The notes under the pieces are model-generated. The model had not been told where the DNA came from, searched no databases, and was given only the letters and a program-made list of their open reading frames with translations. A DNA stretch of 64,000 bases from Drosophila pseudoobscura. Its lineage: Eukaryota; Arthropoda; Insecta; Diptera; Drosophilidae. Numbering within the stretch: position 1 is the stretch's first letter; the number at the start of each line of letters is the position of its first letter. Location: NCBI RefSeq assembly GCF_009870125.1, contig NC_046683.1, positions 1,674,001-1,738,000 of the forward strand, given 5' to 3'. Both the position numbers and the translations under genes were made by a program. Below are positions 1 through 13,062 of this stretch, piece after piece.

Positions 1-989
1 GCAAGCAGCAAATGGATGGTGGAGGGGGCAGAGAGCAGAGCACGAATTAAATGTTTATTCGAAGGAGATTCTTCATAAAATTGGAACATTTGTGGGCGCA
101 CGGCAGGGGGACGGGACGAGACGGAACGTAATGCAATGAAACGACATTTCCCTTGACTGACTTGACACATTTTCCCCCCCATTACGATTGGGAGTGGAGT
201 TTTACATTCTATTAACTTTTTTGTTCATTTAAATGCGAATATTCGCCACAACATATATATATATATGTATGCCATATATGCGTACATATATATATATGAA
301 TATTAGTAATATTAGATATGAATCAAAGGCTGGGGAACAACAACAAAAATGACGAAACGTTCTTCTTTTTCCCCCCCTTGGTTCGGTCGGAAAAGAAATT
401 CGCGGAAGACACGACAACGACGACAACGTTGAAGGAAAGATTTTTACTCGCGTCGCGGTATACTTCAACTGTTTTTGAACTTTTATTGCGTTTTGCTCTT
501 GCAGCCAGAGCGCCAAGCGACAAAACCTCTGCCTGGCGTGAGAGACGGAGATAGATGCGAGAAACGTGTGTTGGTGGTTGAGTGCAAAACGGGAGAGAAA
601 GAGAGAGCAACAGAGAGAGAGAGAAGGCAGTGGCAAAGAGAGCATGCGCTCGAATGTTGCTTTGTCTCTGGATGTATATAAGTGCGCGCGCGTGTGTATG
701 TGAGCGAGTGTGTGTCGCTTCACTTGGCCCGAAACTGCGACGTTGTTGCGCGCTTTTCGTTCGTGTGTTCACCGCCGCCGCCGTAGACTCACACACTGAA
801 CAGCCGCTGCTCTGCTCTGCCGTGGGCCCAATGCCATTGTGGTGCTGTGTGCTCTCTCTCTGCGGCCATTTTCGCCGAGGTCTTGTCGCTGTGTCGCCGT
901 AACAGAGGAGCGGAGCGGAACCGTGTTTACCCCCCAACCGCCAACCTCCACCCTCCATTCTTGCTTGCTGTAATCTCATTCCTTAATAC
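1..989. other. Non-coding upstream region, GA/CA/TA-rich
   Basis: No open frame here looks like a conserved protein; those present are built from GA, TG and CCG repeats. Visible structure is an (AT)n/(TATA)n patch at about 255-300, a dense GAGAG block at about 590-640 that would suit GAGA-factor binding, and GTGTGT tracts at about 690-715. It lies upstream of a candidate non-coding exon and may be distal promoter DNA of Trf2. Confidence 0.5.
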
Positions 990-1416
990 AAATCAACGCA
1001 AATTGCAGATAGATATAAACGAAAAGAAATCTAAAAAGGCCACAAAATCATACATTTTGCATATACACATACACATTTAACGATAAAAGAGAATAGCAAA
1101 AAACAGACAAAGTGACAAAAAGAAAACAAGAACAACAAGCAAAAGTAACGGCGAATTCTGGGAATCAGACGCAGCAAAAGCCGCAGCAGCAGCAAAGGCA
1201 GCGGAGCACAAGCCAGTCGGCAGCACAGCTCCGCTGCTCCGAAGCAGTCATCAGAGAGAGGGAGTAGTGTGGTGAGCGCTGGAGAAGGGAAGGAGAGAGT
1301 ACTAACAGAGTTGGAGCCGCCACGCCACGCCACCCCCGCGCCCTGCACTGCCCGCTGCAAAAGAGAGCGCAGCAACAAATATAAGCACATTACGACGCGA
1401 CCTACTAAGAAAAAAG
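990..1416 (+). other. Candidate distal non-coding first exon of Trf2
   Basis: On the + strand this stretch is A-rich with many AAC, CAA and CAG runs, the composition usual for Drosophila 5' UTRs, and it ends in AAAAAAG followed by GTGATT at 1417, a weak splice donor. It holds no long ATG-initiated frame. The next plausible exon in the same direction is 6846-6953, then 13269-13731 carrying the Trf2 start codon. The 5' boundary is a guess from base composition, and assignment to Trf2 rests only on direction and order. Confidence 0.3.
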
Positions 1417-4400
1417 GTGATTTTTTGTTCAATTTCTATCTTATTATTTACCTCTCTTGAGTTTCGTTTTAGTCTTTTTTAACACCTAAAGCCCTAGATA
1501 TAGTCTTCTGTAGAAATTCGAGTCTTGAATAAAATGTAACTTTTCTCTCTTTGTATCGCTCTCAACTACACTTCCTCTTGCGCTCTCGCTCAGCTAATTC
1601 GCCGTCAATTTTTGTAGTTTATTTCATAACTAGTTTTTTTTTTTTTTTTTGTCATAATCACATGTTTTGGTTGCACCCCAGCCCCACCTCCCCTGACCCG
1701 GCCGCAAACCCAAAATTCAAATCGATTTTGGCTCCAAAAACATAAAAAATACTCATTTTTCGATTGTCTGCCATTTATTCGCCCATATTTGCAGCTTTGT
1801 GGCCGGCGCTCACTTTCGTTGGCGAGCCACAAAGCGACACACAGCGCGAGAGCAGCGCACAGTGAAAAAGAGAGAGAGCGAGCGAGAGAGTAACAGCTGG
1901 TTAACAGGGAGCATTTACTTTACAGCATTGCCAAAAGTGTGAGTGAAACAATAAAACATTGACCAACAAAAAAAAAGGATTGTAAAACCAAAATGTGTGC
2001 ATTTTTCAATACTTTGATTGTTCTTTGTGGGCGGGGTGGGGTGGATAATTTCATCTTATCCCTAGTACAATGAGAGCGAAGAGACAGACAAAGATGACGT
2101 CATGTGGGGGCCTGGGATCCGACTGTCGTTCACGGCTATTTTTATACGTGCGAGAGTGTATCTCGCCGCGTGAGTATGTGTGTGTGTGTGCATTCCTCAA
2201 ATAATTTTGCATTCTATAATGGAAAATAGCCAAAAGAAAAAAAGAAATGGCTTTGAACGGCAATGTCGCACACACACACACACGCACACATGACACATAC
2301 ACACACGCACGCAGGCAGACGCTGCTTCTTTCTGGCCTGGCAACGCTACCGCCGTAAACGTGGTTTCCGCCAGCCCCGCAACACACAGCTTGTGCGCTGC
2401 TACCACTCTGGCGGCCCTCTGCCGCGCTTTTCGAGCTAAACGCTTCGGGCCGTGCTGGCGGCAGACTGAATGTTTTCATACATTCAAAATTTCAACGAAC
2501 GGTACTGTGGTCGCCGGCCGTCGTCGTCTCGCTGCCGCCGACGTCCGCTGTTAAATTCGCCGCATGCCTCGCTCATTTGTGGCTTTGCAGTCTTGTAGCT
2601 TGTGGCCCTCGCTCACGCTCGCGCTCTTTCTCTCTCTCTCTTTTCACTGATTTTTATTTTCTCTGAAAGAAGTTTCTGGTAGCTTCCTTCACTAACCACA
2701 CTTATTAATTTAACATACAAATGTGTGTATATAAGGATTAACATAAAGCATTTTTTATAATAAATATAAAATATAGACAAAGGGCAGCTCAATTTGCATG
2801 TTGGCTATCTTCCGTTTAATAAACACATGCAGCATATCATACATACATACATACACTCATACAATTTTTCAAATGAATGTATCTATGTGTAAAGCGATTG
2901 TGTCAATTTTCCTCGTGATGTAATAGATTTTTTGTTTGTTGTTGTAGGTGCGGCTTCTTGTTGCCCTCTCGCCCGCTTACGCCGGGTTGTTCTTCTTCTG
3001 GCATATTCCACCTTTTTCCATCCAACGAGGTCAGACCCCCTACACACACACACATACATATGTACACTTGCAATAGCAGTCAACCCTAAAAAAAATCGCA
3101 GTTTGCAGCAGTTGGTTTGTCTCGTTTTTGCCCATCTGCCTTTCGGGCTACCTGTCAGCAGCGATCGTTCTCCTCCGCCCAAGCTCCTGGTTCTGCTGCT
3201 GCATCTCTCTTCCTCTTGTCACATGTAATATGTAACTTCCGGCTTGCCCTCTCGCTCTCTCTCCCGTTCTCGGGCTCGCTCTCTGCATAAATCAAATGTT
3301 CGATGCCCGCATGTTCGCAATGGCATGTACATGCATATGTGTGAATGTGTGTGGGTTATCGCGTATTGCTGCTGGTTCTGCTCTCTCTCTCTCTCTCTCA
3401 GATTTCTGTTTGTTTTTATACTATTATTAAGTTATTTTTTGTTAATCTACTTCACACCCTTTTAGTACATTTTGAGAGGAATTTCGTGCTTTAAGTGCCG
3501 TTTTTTTACCTGATCCAAAACTATAAGTTTTGTCGCATAACATATACAATTTATTCGTAAACCACCATAACCTCTCAACCGAAAGAACGGTTTATTTATT
3601 AAAATTGTATGCCAATATTCATAAATTAATTTCATCAATGGCGTGCGTTGAATATTGCAAAAGAATTTACTAGTGTATGTATGTATGTACATATAAATGT
3701 GGTACCGAGTGTACATATGTGTGCATCTACATAAATATGTACATACATATGTATGTATGTGGTAGGTGGCCGTATTTTTCGAAAAATGAGAGCATATACA
3801 GTATATACATACATATGTAGTAAAATGATGGCTGCTTTGTCATAACCTTTCTACCCCTTGCCTGCCCGTCGCCTCCCTTGCTCCACCAGCCCGCCGTCTC
3901 CTACGCAAATATGATTGATGTAACTGTGTGTTGAGTTTGCATTTGCGTTTGTTTCCTTTTGTCTATAAATTAAGGCCCATTAAAATTAATTAAGATATTG
4001 ACCCAGTTCGTCTGAAAGCGGCACAAATGGACAATTTACACTGTGACGTCATGTGCACTAGAAAACTGCATTAACATACTGTTACAATTTAGAAATCAAA
4101 TTGCTTTATCTAGAGCACACTGAGAGTGGGAGAGTGGAAGAGCGGGAGAGAGATAGAGCGAACCTCGTGGGTGAGAGCAGCGATCGGTGTCTGAGCAGCG
4201 CGCAGTAGCAACAGCAGCAGCGCTGTGGGCTGCCTGCCGCCTGCCCATTCAATTGATTGTCAAGTTTATAACTTAACATCGACGTTGCTGTTGCTGCTGC
4301 TGCTGCTGCTAGTGCTGCCAGAGGCACTTCTTACAGCTGTTCTACAGCCGGAATTTGCTCTCTTTTGTGGTTCTGTTAGGGAGGGAGAAGACGCGGCATG

Positions 4401-5345
4401 TGATTTGCGATTAGAGCCCCTATGTGCACTTTTCTATCTGATAATTGATTTCAAAATGTTTTAAGGCTAAGCGTAAGCGTACGCGCGCTCTCTCTCTTCG
4501 CTTCTCTCCTTGCTCTTTCTCTCCTGCCGTGTGAGTTTCATTGTGGCTCTGCTTTTGTTACTCATCATCACCTGCTGTTGCTGTTGGCTGTGTTTCTTCT
4601 CTTTTCGTCCCTAGCAATTAAAACCCAACAGTGTGAAACCATTTCGTCTGGGCAAAAAAGAAAAAAGAAATGAGAGAAAAACGAACGGTAAAACCAACTT
4701 GTTTTTTTGGCAGAGCAGCAGCACAAACCCCGTCTGTGTGCGTTTGTGAGTGTGTGAGAGAGGGAGATAGCTGGCGATGTCAACGGCGGCGCTAACTAAA
4801 CCAACACAGTAAAGACTCTCCCGATCAACTGATAGGCTTATTCTCAAGATAAACAGGGGAAAAACGGTGCGAATGTCTGCCTGAGACACTCACTCGTAGA
4901 GCAGCAATTACGATCAATATCTTTATGGTCTTTAAATGCGTCCCAAAGCGGGTGTCCACTGTGGCCCGCTATTCGTCTCTCCTCTTTGACCATTTCGCAT
5001 ACTACAATGAAATTTCATTGATTTCAACTTTTACTTTCTTGCTTCTGGCCGCAGCAGCAGCGCTGCCAGCGGTAAACAGCATAACTGTAAATGTTTTTGG
5101 ACGTCTTCTTTGGTCGCTTTCGCTGCCTTCTTTCGAGCAGCACCAACAGCAGCAGCAGCAGCAGCAGCAGAACCGAGAGAGAACAGCAGAAAATCTGTGG
5201 CCCGGCCCGCTGCGGTCCGGTCCGGTCCGGCCTCTCCCTCACTATCGACGGACGCGTATCTAGAACTGTGTCAGGCATGCGAATAGATGTCGCAACGTGC
5301 AGTGACCCCCCGCCTTCTTGGTGGAGCCGCGACTGCAGCTCTGCC

Positions 5346-5476
5346 AGTGCGTACACACACGAAAACAGATCAATGCCGATTGTCAATGCGCTGTTGTTCC
5401 TCGGCTGTTGCTGAGTGCGTACACACCACAGAAGCCGGCGGATTGTCGCTGGTCAACTGTCGCCAGTGCGTACACA
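5346..5476. promoter_or_regulatory. Three direct copies of AGTGCGTACACA
   Basis: The 12-mer AGTGCGTACACA occurs exactly at 5346-5357, 5414-5425 and 5465-5476, starts 68 and 51 bases apart. The sequence between copies is only partly alike (GGATTGTC and CGGATTGTG recur near copies two and three), so this is a dispersed motif cluster or a decayed tandem repeat. Regulatory function is inference. Confidence 0.4.
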
Positions 5477-6236
5477 TCAATTGAACTGTCTGCGGATTGT
5501 GTTTGTGTGTGTGTGTCCGCTTTCTTCGAAGGACAATTCCAGTGCAATCTGATTAGCTGTCATTCCCAAACACGCAAGGAAAACGGATTCCGATAGAAAT
5601 GTGAAGCTAAAAAACCACAAAAGTATTTTTCGTGCTGTCTCCAAAAACGGAAATGTAGCAAAGTCATTTCAACGGTAATGCTATTCATGTGAGAGCTGCT
5701 TCAATGTTTCAAGGTCAGCCACAGACACAGCGGCAGTGGCAGCGGCAGTGGCAGCGGCAGCGTTAAGCCCGAAACCATGTCTGGCTTTGTCCTACCTGTG
5801 ATTCGGCCACGTGGCAGCAGAAGCAGCCATGATCCCAGACAACGACAAACGAGCACGTTTTCGCTTGTGTATGGTTGCGATGTACATACATATCTGTGTT
5901 TGTGTCTGTGGCTGGGTGGCTCTCTTTATCCTATTGGAAATGCTCTACGCTTTAGAAGGTTTAAATACTTGAAATACTTATGATAGCGATAACATTCCAT
6001 ACATGTTGATTATCCTTCATTTACGTCTAGTATTGCACACATTTTGAAGAGTGTTCCCCCTTTCTCTAACCCCCCCAGCCCCCAAAAGAGGCTCCAACAA
6101 GCAGTGTTGTCCTATTGAGCGGGTAGTACATAACTGTCTGGCAGTCTCTTCTTCCCCTACTTCTCCTTCTGCTTATAACGGTTAATCATAACAAATCGAC
6201 AGCTGTCTCTGTCTGTCTGGCAGTGCCACCGATGTC

Positions 6237-6237
<1 letters not shown>

Positions 6238-6267
<30 letters not shown>
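6238..6267. repeat. (TG)n microsatellite
   Basis: About 15 uninterrupted TG dinucleotides. A complementary CA tract lies about 210 bases downstream near 6474-6500, so the two could pair as long arms of an imperfect inverted repeat. Confidence 0.85.
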
Positions 6268-6845
6268 AGGACCTCGAAATGTCAACGACTTGGTTCTTTG
6301 TTCTCCTTGTTCTTGCTGCCGTCTTCCTTTCTTCGTCTTCGTATCTCTGGTTCGTGATTTCTTATTTCGGCCACAGACGAAGTGAAGAAGATTCTCGTTC
6401 AATGACATCTCCAAAACGGGACTTGGGGGCAACACACTATTAGGGTTGACGCCATGTACAGGCCAAGTACTAGTACACACACACACACACATACACATAC
6501 ACATGCATATACGAATTCGTATTAAATCGTGGTGTGCAAGTTGGCCCACATTTTTGGAATGAATGCCAGACATTTCTCAGCACTGGCACGTACGCTTTAA
6601 TATTGTCCAACGAAAAATATTAAGTATTTTCTTGCATGGAATACACATATACATATGTACATATGTATGTATAAAAGAACTTCTTTGTATGATAGCGCAC
6701 ACTTCCGCTGTGCAGTGTCCCCCGTTCTCCTCCTTCCACGCTGATCATCGCCTCCACAGTCTTTGTATATTTTATTCTTAAATGAGAAACTCTGCACCTG
6801 GATATACCATAATTGTTTGTATCTTTATTTTTGCTCTGGTTGCAG

Positions 6846-6953
6846 GCTCCTTTTTGAGGTCGAGAAACACTGACGAGAAAGAATTGAGGAATATCTTAAA
6901 CCACAACAAACCACAGAAAAACAAAACTAAAACTAATTAAGGACTATTAAGAG
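6846..6953 (+). other. Candidate internal 5' UTR exon of Trf2
   Basis: A T-rich tract ending in TTGCAG at 6840-6845 precedes a 108-base A/C-rich block rich in AACAAA and ACAAAA that ends in GAG followed by GTGAGT at 6954. Both splice signals match consensus, and the block has stops in every frame, as expected for a non-coding exon. Its direction and position between the candidate distal exon and the start-codon exon suit a Trf2 leader exon. No transcript evidence is available to me. Confidence 0.5.
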
Positions 6954-9900
6954 GTGAGTACCACGCCCAAAAAGGAGGGGAATAATTTTGTTTGGCGCTT
7001 TTCCTCGGCATGCAGCATGCACCATGCACCATGCACCATATTATCGTTGCATCGGCCATGGTCAAGTGCAGAATCCAGCCGCAAAAACACACGCACACGT
7101 GCACCTCTCTCTCTCGCGCTCTCACTCTCTCGCTCTCTCTATTGCCAAAACGATGACGCACTTGGCTGCGTTGCCGGTCTCTCTCTCGATCGTCTCCCTC
7201 TGTCGAATGCTCTCTGGGGAAACCCGTTTTTCTCGAATGTGTGTGTCTCTCTCCCTCTCTGTGCAATTCCGCGGCTCGGTTCGGTTCGGTTCGGCTCGAC
7301 AGAGAGTGCTAAGCAATGCATAGATGCTGTAATTTTTGATCGTGACTACTGGGAAATAAGCTTCGTCTCGAACGCGCGCGTCGCCAATGAGGTCACAGTG
7401 AAAACTCTGTGTGACTGTGACTGCGACTCGTGACTGGTGACTCGTGAATGTGTGGGAGATGAGATCACTGGAGGAGGACAAGGAGTGACTAACTCTTCTT
7501 CCAACGAAGAAGAACGGGGGACTGCCCTCGATACACGCGAGTGGCTGTGGGTGTGGGTGTCGGTGTGGAGATGGAGCTAAATCCAATGACGAATGGCCAG
7601 GGTAGGGGGCTATAGCATCCCAAAGGCTGTCATTGCCTTGATATTTTATGTAACATTTTGCAGTGTTTCCGCTTTTACCCAACACTGCGCTTGACAGCTG
7701 ATGATGGCAGCGGCACCCAGCTGTGGGCGACTGAACAATGGCAGGGACCCGAGACCGAGACCGAGAGCGGGACCCAACGGTGGAGGTGGAGGTGGAGGTG
7801 GAGGCGGTTGCATTGAACAACTGGTGTGTCCTGGTTTCGTTTTGTCTGCCGCTGACACATCCATGTCTCTCGTTCTCTCCCTCTCTCCCTCTCTTGTGAA
7901 TATTGTGTACAGTACACTTTTCCGCCAAGAACAGGGCCACTAAATCGTGTATTAAATCAATAAAAATGTGTGCATGTTCACATTTATGGGGTATGCCTTC
8001 TTTTGGCACATCCATTCTCCTTCACTTCGAACAGGGTCACAGTTTTTAATTGCTACTTAGTCATTGTGTGGCATCACTGCAACGTGACCGCAACGTGACT
8101 GCAAGGAAATCCCACGCACACGCACACGAACAGGCACAGGCACAGGCACCTGTTGGCGGTACCCCGTGATGTGCGAAAACCTTTTCCGTTTCCGTTGCCG
8201 TTGCCGTTGCCACATTCCGCACTTAACAGCACTGGCTACAGCCTGGAGCACATGTGACTGTCTGTTAGTTGACTGCCTGCTGCTGCTCGAGCGATGGAGG
8301 GGGACAGCTGTCGCCTGCAGCTGATGGCGAAATCCGCCGTTGAGTCATCTCCTCCATCGCCCGCACACAAAGCAGGAAATTTCAATTCAAGATTATTCAT
8401 GGGAAATTAAATGGGCAACACTATTCCAAACATTAAATATAAAAAAAACGACATGCCCCATCATATATAACTGGAAATATCTGTTCTATTTGCATCAAAG
8501 AGGTATTAACTCTTGATCTTGAACTATCTTGGAGGGCAGTTTCCGTTCTAGGACTTATAGAAGATGAAATATTTTGAAATATTTGTAATGAAAAAATGTA
8601 ATAAATTACTTTTTTTAAATTACAAATAATACGTAATAAAAGGTTTTTGCAGAATACTGTATTTTGTATCGAAAAAGTGCATATAAATGCAGAAAATTGT
8701 TGGGACTTGGAGCGGGAGCCTCCCCTTAAACCGATGAGGGCAGCTGCATGATGCGCGACCCGAAAAACTATACAGAGACATAGGCATAGAGGAATTATAG
8801 AGCAGACTACTACAGACAATAGTATTTCGCATCCTAGGCTTGGGCCGAGGTTCCATTGAGGCTTCAAAATGCACTTGGGGGGCAGATAGCAGAAAGATAT
8901 GCGCCGGATGATAACTATGATATTTCCGTACAATTATTTCGATGTACACATACTGCGGGCATATATTTAATATTCGTTTCCTACAATGTGTGCTACAATC
9001 GATCAGAAGGGTTTTATCTTGCGAAAACAATGTGTTCTTTAGGCTTTCTCGAAAACGTTTGATGACTATCGAATGATTTGATCAGCTATTTTGGTTCGGT
9101 TTTGAATGAATTTATGTGGAAAACCATATGATAATAAAAGTTTAGGTGTGCAACGCTCTTCATGCCACTGCCTCTGTTGTCGCTCTGTTGCGCTCGTTGT
9201 TACTGGTTCTGCCTGATAATCGTGTGTCCATCACTCGACTCGAAAATATGGAGCGGAAGCCGCGCCACACACAAACACACAAACACAACCCTGGACTGGG
9301 CGTATGGCGGCGTACAATTTTTATGGTTCCGTTCCCCCCTTGTCGCTGTCGAGCTCACGTACATAGCTCACATTTCGAAGAACCCTTTCTCGTATTACAG
9401 TTGTCGTTCAGCCAGATCCCCACACCACACCACACCACACGACACCACATAGATAGAGACAGGGAGAGAGAGAGAGAGGGAGGGAGAGGGAGAGCACCTC
9501 CTATACGTACTTGTAGATATATTCCTGGTATATCGGAAGAGATATCGTGGCTACAATCAGTTTTGAGGAATAGCCTTGATTGGTTTTTAATGCCAATTAT
9601 GAGGCATCATGCGGGTAGGCTAGGGTGTGTGCCTACAACAAAATGTTTATAATAATACATATGTATGTATGTACATATATTTAATGTGCGACAAAGTTCG
9701 CGTTCAGCCTTCTCATAGATTTATTCAAATAATGAAACGAACGAGCCAGCGGCCAAAAATCAACAGAACACGGTAGAAATAAACCAATAAAAACCGTACC
9801 CGACGAATGGGTGGGCAAACAGTCGTCGTCGTTGCTGTCGTTGTTGTCGTCGTCGTCGTCGTCGTCGTTGCTGTGGCGGCCTTGAACCTGAATTTCGCAG

Positions 9901-11502
9901 TTCATTTGCGTCTCTCGGCCGCTCTTTATTGCTGCCTGCCTTCAATTATTAATATTAGTATAACGCCTTTTGTTTAATACACCCATACACCCATTCTCTG
10001 CTACTCTCCGTCTGTCTGTCTTCCTCTCGCGCCGGACAGAGTTCGTGTACCCCCGCTGATAATAGTAGGGCCATATGTATGTCCCAGGGAATATCCAACA
10101 ACCGAGGAGCGCTGCTGCTTCAGGACCGAGCGAGGGGCGCTGCTGCAAGACGCGTGATACATTATGCCCTCGCTGATAATTATAGAGCTTTATCCCAAGG
10201 GGTATATGTATGCACGTACATTACTTGGAAGGTCTAGCGTCCTGCGATCCCATTGCAAAACCAACGGAGGGGCGCTGCCGCATGATGCGTTTTAGCGGTT
10301 ATCCTACACGGTTTAGTTTTATTTTTAGCTATTTTTGTTGTTGTGCCTTTTGCGTGTGTGTCTGCCTACGTTTTCGTTTTTTCACACATTTTTCCCCTCT
10401 TGGCTTCTTCGCGCACCTTTGCCTCCTCTGGGTTTTGTGTGGATGTCGCGCCTCTTGGGTTAATGAACTGCATTTACCATACGATACGAGAACATTATAT
10501 GTATGTACCATATGTATTTACCCCCGTACATATCTAGGGGTCTCTGGCTCTGGCTCTGGTTCTGTTACTGCCTCGGTCTCTGCGTGAATTTTAAATTCAA
10601 TTTCGTTTAAAATTGTTCGCCTGCACGTCTGCACGCCTGCATGTAGTAGATATGTATGTTTATTTATTTATTTGAAGCATTATCAGAATTCCTGCCCCCA
10701 TGGATGCATTGCTAGAATGATTTTAATTTCGATTTCAACACAAAAACATTTGGGTGAAATCATCGAATGCTTTGTAGGATTTTTTGTGGGTACATTTTTA
10801 AAATATTTAGTACTCGAATTCGAATTTGAATTCGATTCCTCGTTTATTGAAATTCAAGCAATGGACGACGGCGCAGCATTATTTGCATTTATTGTGCATT
10901 TGTGTGTTCCCTGTGTTCTCTCGCTCGATTTTATAGCTTCCTATTTTTGACCCGCGCTGTTGTCGAGCTGTTAAAAATAGCCAACGATTCCGATTCCGAT
11001 GCCGATTCCGATGCTGATGCCGTGAGCCGTGGCCCAAACAAAGCGTCTCAAAAAATGTGTCTGCGTCATTTGAGGAGGGGCAACACTGACACAACGCGCA
11101 CATGTATGCAGTACGCTACGTGCACACACTGGTATGGCGTGGTCTACGCGATGACGCACCTGTGCCAAAAGGGCAGCTCTCTCGTAGGCTCTCGTCCTGG
11201 CCTTCCGCCATGAGATACTCTCCGAAATGCTAATATCCATAGATATCTAAAGCTTTAATTGGTATCATCTTTAGATACAAATACGAAAGAGCAACATCAG
11301 CGAATCATTTGGTTTTTTCTGATATTTGATTCATTATAAAAAAAAAATGTCTTTATTTTGCGCAAAATAAAATTGTTTATCCAGGGAAAATGTGTGTGAA
11401 TACTAAAATAGAGTCAAAATGTATGCTTTTGTGGGTCACCTAGAAACTGGAGACACAGACAACACCCACACAGCACGAAGAACACTCTTCGGGTATAGAT
11501 AT

Positions 11503-11541
<39 letters not shown>

Positions 11542-13062
11542 GCGTCTTTCACTTTCATTTCGTATACGAATAACAAGCGTTGTATGGAATACCCTCACTT
11601 TTCGAACAGAAACGGAATGATAATAACGACCCAGAATTGATTCCGTATAGAATGTTTATTTTCCTTATAATTGGAGAGTTTAATCTCTTGACGATTTCCC
11701 ATTAATTCTGTATCGCATTACTGGATTTTCACAATGAATCACTGTGTAAAGCGATCTGCAGTTGTTGGGGTGTGGGGGCGTGAGACACAATCTACATCGT
11801 CTGTACATAAATACATCCGGCCAAGCGGCCCAACAACAACAACAACAACAGCTTATGATATATTTGTTATCTGTCTCTCTCTCTCTCTCTCTCTGGGTGT
11901 CGAACTTGCAACCGGAAAGTGTTCGTGGAATTATGAGAATTTACTGACAAAAAAGTTCTATTGCCAGAGAGGCACCGGATATGTCTAAAGGGGGATTGGG
12001 GACTGCACTTTTCATGGGGGAGTGGAAAAACCTTGACTTTTTCGCACTGTGTAAAAAAACACTGATAATTGCACAACACTGGATGTTGTAATCAGCTGAG
12101 AGCAACAAGCAGTTCATTCATATATAGAACACTAGTTGCATCTCCCTGCCACCATAGTCGTTCTTCATATATCGGCTCCTATATGTATGTTATGTATAGT
12201 CGTAGTCGTGTGTTCTCTCTTGTTTTTTTTTTTAATGATTTGTTGTCCTAGATGCCAGGGAATCCGGGTCGAGGTCCCATCTCTCGCTACTCTGCCAGAG
12301 AAATAATATTTCCGTCCGTACCATATGTGCATATGTGTGTGCGTGTGTTTGTGTGTGTATAATCTTTTAATTTATGGCAATTTGCTAATTTACAATAACA
12401 ATTTAATTTGCACATTGCTCCAAAAATAGCACAGTCTCTGTGTCTGTTTCTGCTGCTGTTGCAGTTGCACTGCTTTGCTTTGCACTGCTTCTTCTGCTAT
12501 GCCGCTGCCGCTGCCAGAGCAAGTGAGATGGCCAGTGTGCAGCAGCACAAGCAATGCCAGGGTGCATTTTGTTGCAAGGTGCGACACTCATCCTGTTTGA
12601 AGCAAATAGTGTGGGGCGAGGGCCTCACCTTTAATCAAGCCACTTTGCGTGCATGCATTTGATTTGTTGACGCTTGAATGACGGTGATTGCTGCTGCGTC
12701 GCTGCTGCGTCGACGCTGTGCCCAATTGGCAGTGTGTGTGTGTGTGCGTGCCAGTTTTTCGATTGTGCGTCCTTGACCGAGAAGCTGCTGCTGCGTGGCG
12801 CCTGCAACTCCCAAAAACACCCCGCCCCACGCTCCCTCATCAGCTGACGATCCTAGCAGTTGCTAACAGTATGTATGTATGTACAGTATGTATATCCGTT
12901 CCAGCTTTCTGTTAAAGCTGAGGCTTACAGCGTACGCAGCTGTTACTAACAGCCCACAGCTCACAGCCGCTTCTGGCTTAACAGCACTGTTAACAGCTTG
13001 CACTGCTGCAATTGCAGTAACATTACAGTGTTGACAGGCGACTCTGATGTCAGGTGGCAGGA
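6954..13062. other. Non-coding, probably Trf2 leader intron
   Basis: No protein-like frame. Simple repeats include CATGCAC units at 7010-7040, a CT/TC block at about 7105-7140, CGGTT repeats at about 7270-7295, GGTGGA repeats at about 7780-7805, GTC/CGT runs at about 9825-9870 and again at about 11500-11545, CACACCAC and GAGAGG blocks at about 9420-9495, and CT tracts at about 11875-11895. Three GAGGGGCGCTGC-like elements at 10.1-10.3 kb and a palindrome cluster at 12.9-13.03 kb are described separately. Confidence 0.5.
10104..10281. repeat. Three copies of a GAGGGGCGCTGC-type motif
   Basis: Near-identical 15-mers lie at 10104-10118 (GAGGAGCGCTGCTGC), 10132-10146 (GAGGGGCGCTGCTGC) and 10267-10281 (GAGGGGCGCTGCCGC). 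CGCTGATAAT also occurs twice, near 10053 and 10171. This could be a degenerate duplication or a factor-binding cluster; the core partly resembles the fly CTCF motif without matching it fully. Confidence 0.4.

Larger units (their letters stand above)
1417..6845. other. Non-coding, probably first intron of Trf2
   Basis: I see no gene here. It contains a T-run at about 1627-1645, CA/TG microsatellites around 2180-2310 and 3050, CT tracts at about 3250-3400, TATG/TACA repeats at about 3670-3815, a CTG run at about 4285-4310, a CAG run at about 5150-5170 with GGTCC repeats at about 5213-5230, and a triple 12-bp motif at 5346-5476 listed separately. Some CAG-containing frames of about 100 codons exist but have no domain-like sequence and no splice context. 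Confidence 0.5.

Noticed and set aside
323..979. 218-codon minus-strand frame near the window start
   Set aside because: Built from GA, TG and CCG repeats with no domain, no splice support and overlapping frames on both strands.
4925..5263. 112-codon + frame with a polyglutamine run
   Set aside because: The Gln run is a CAG microsatellite; the rest resembles no known protein and there are no splice signals.
7122..8015. 297-codon minus-strand frame
   Set aside because: Made of repeat-derived runs (Arg-Glu, Ser-Thr, Pro) across CT and GGTTC repeats; no recognisable domain.
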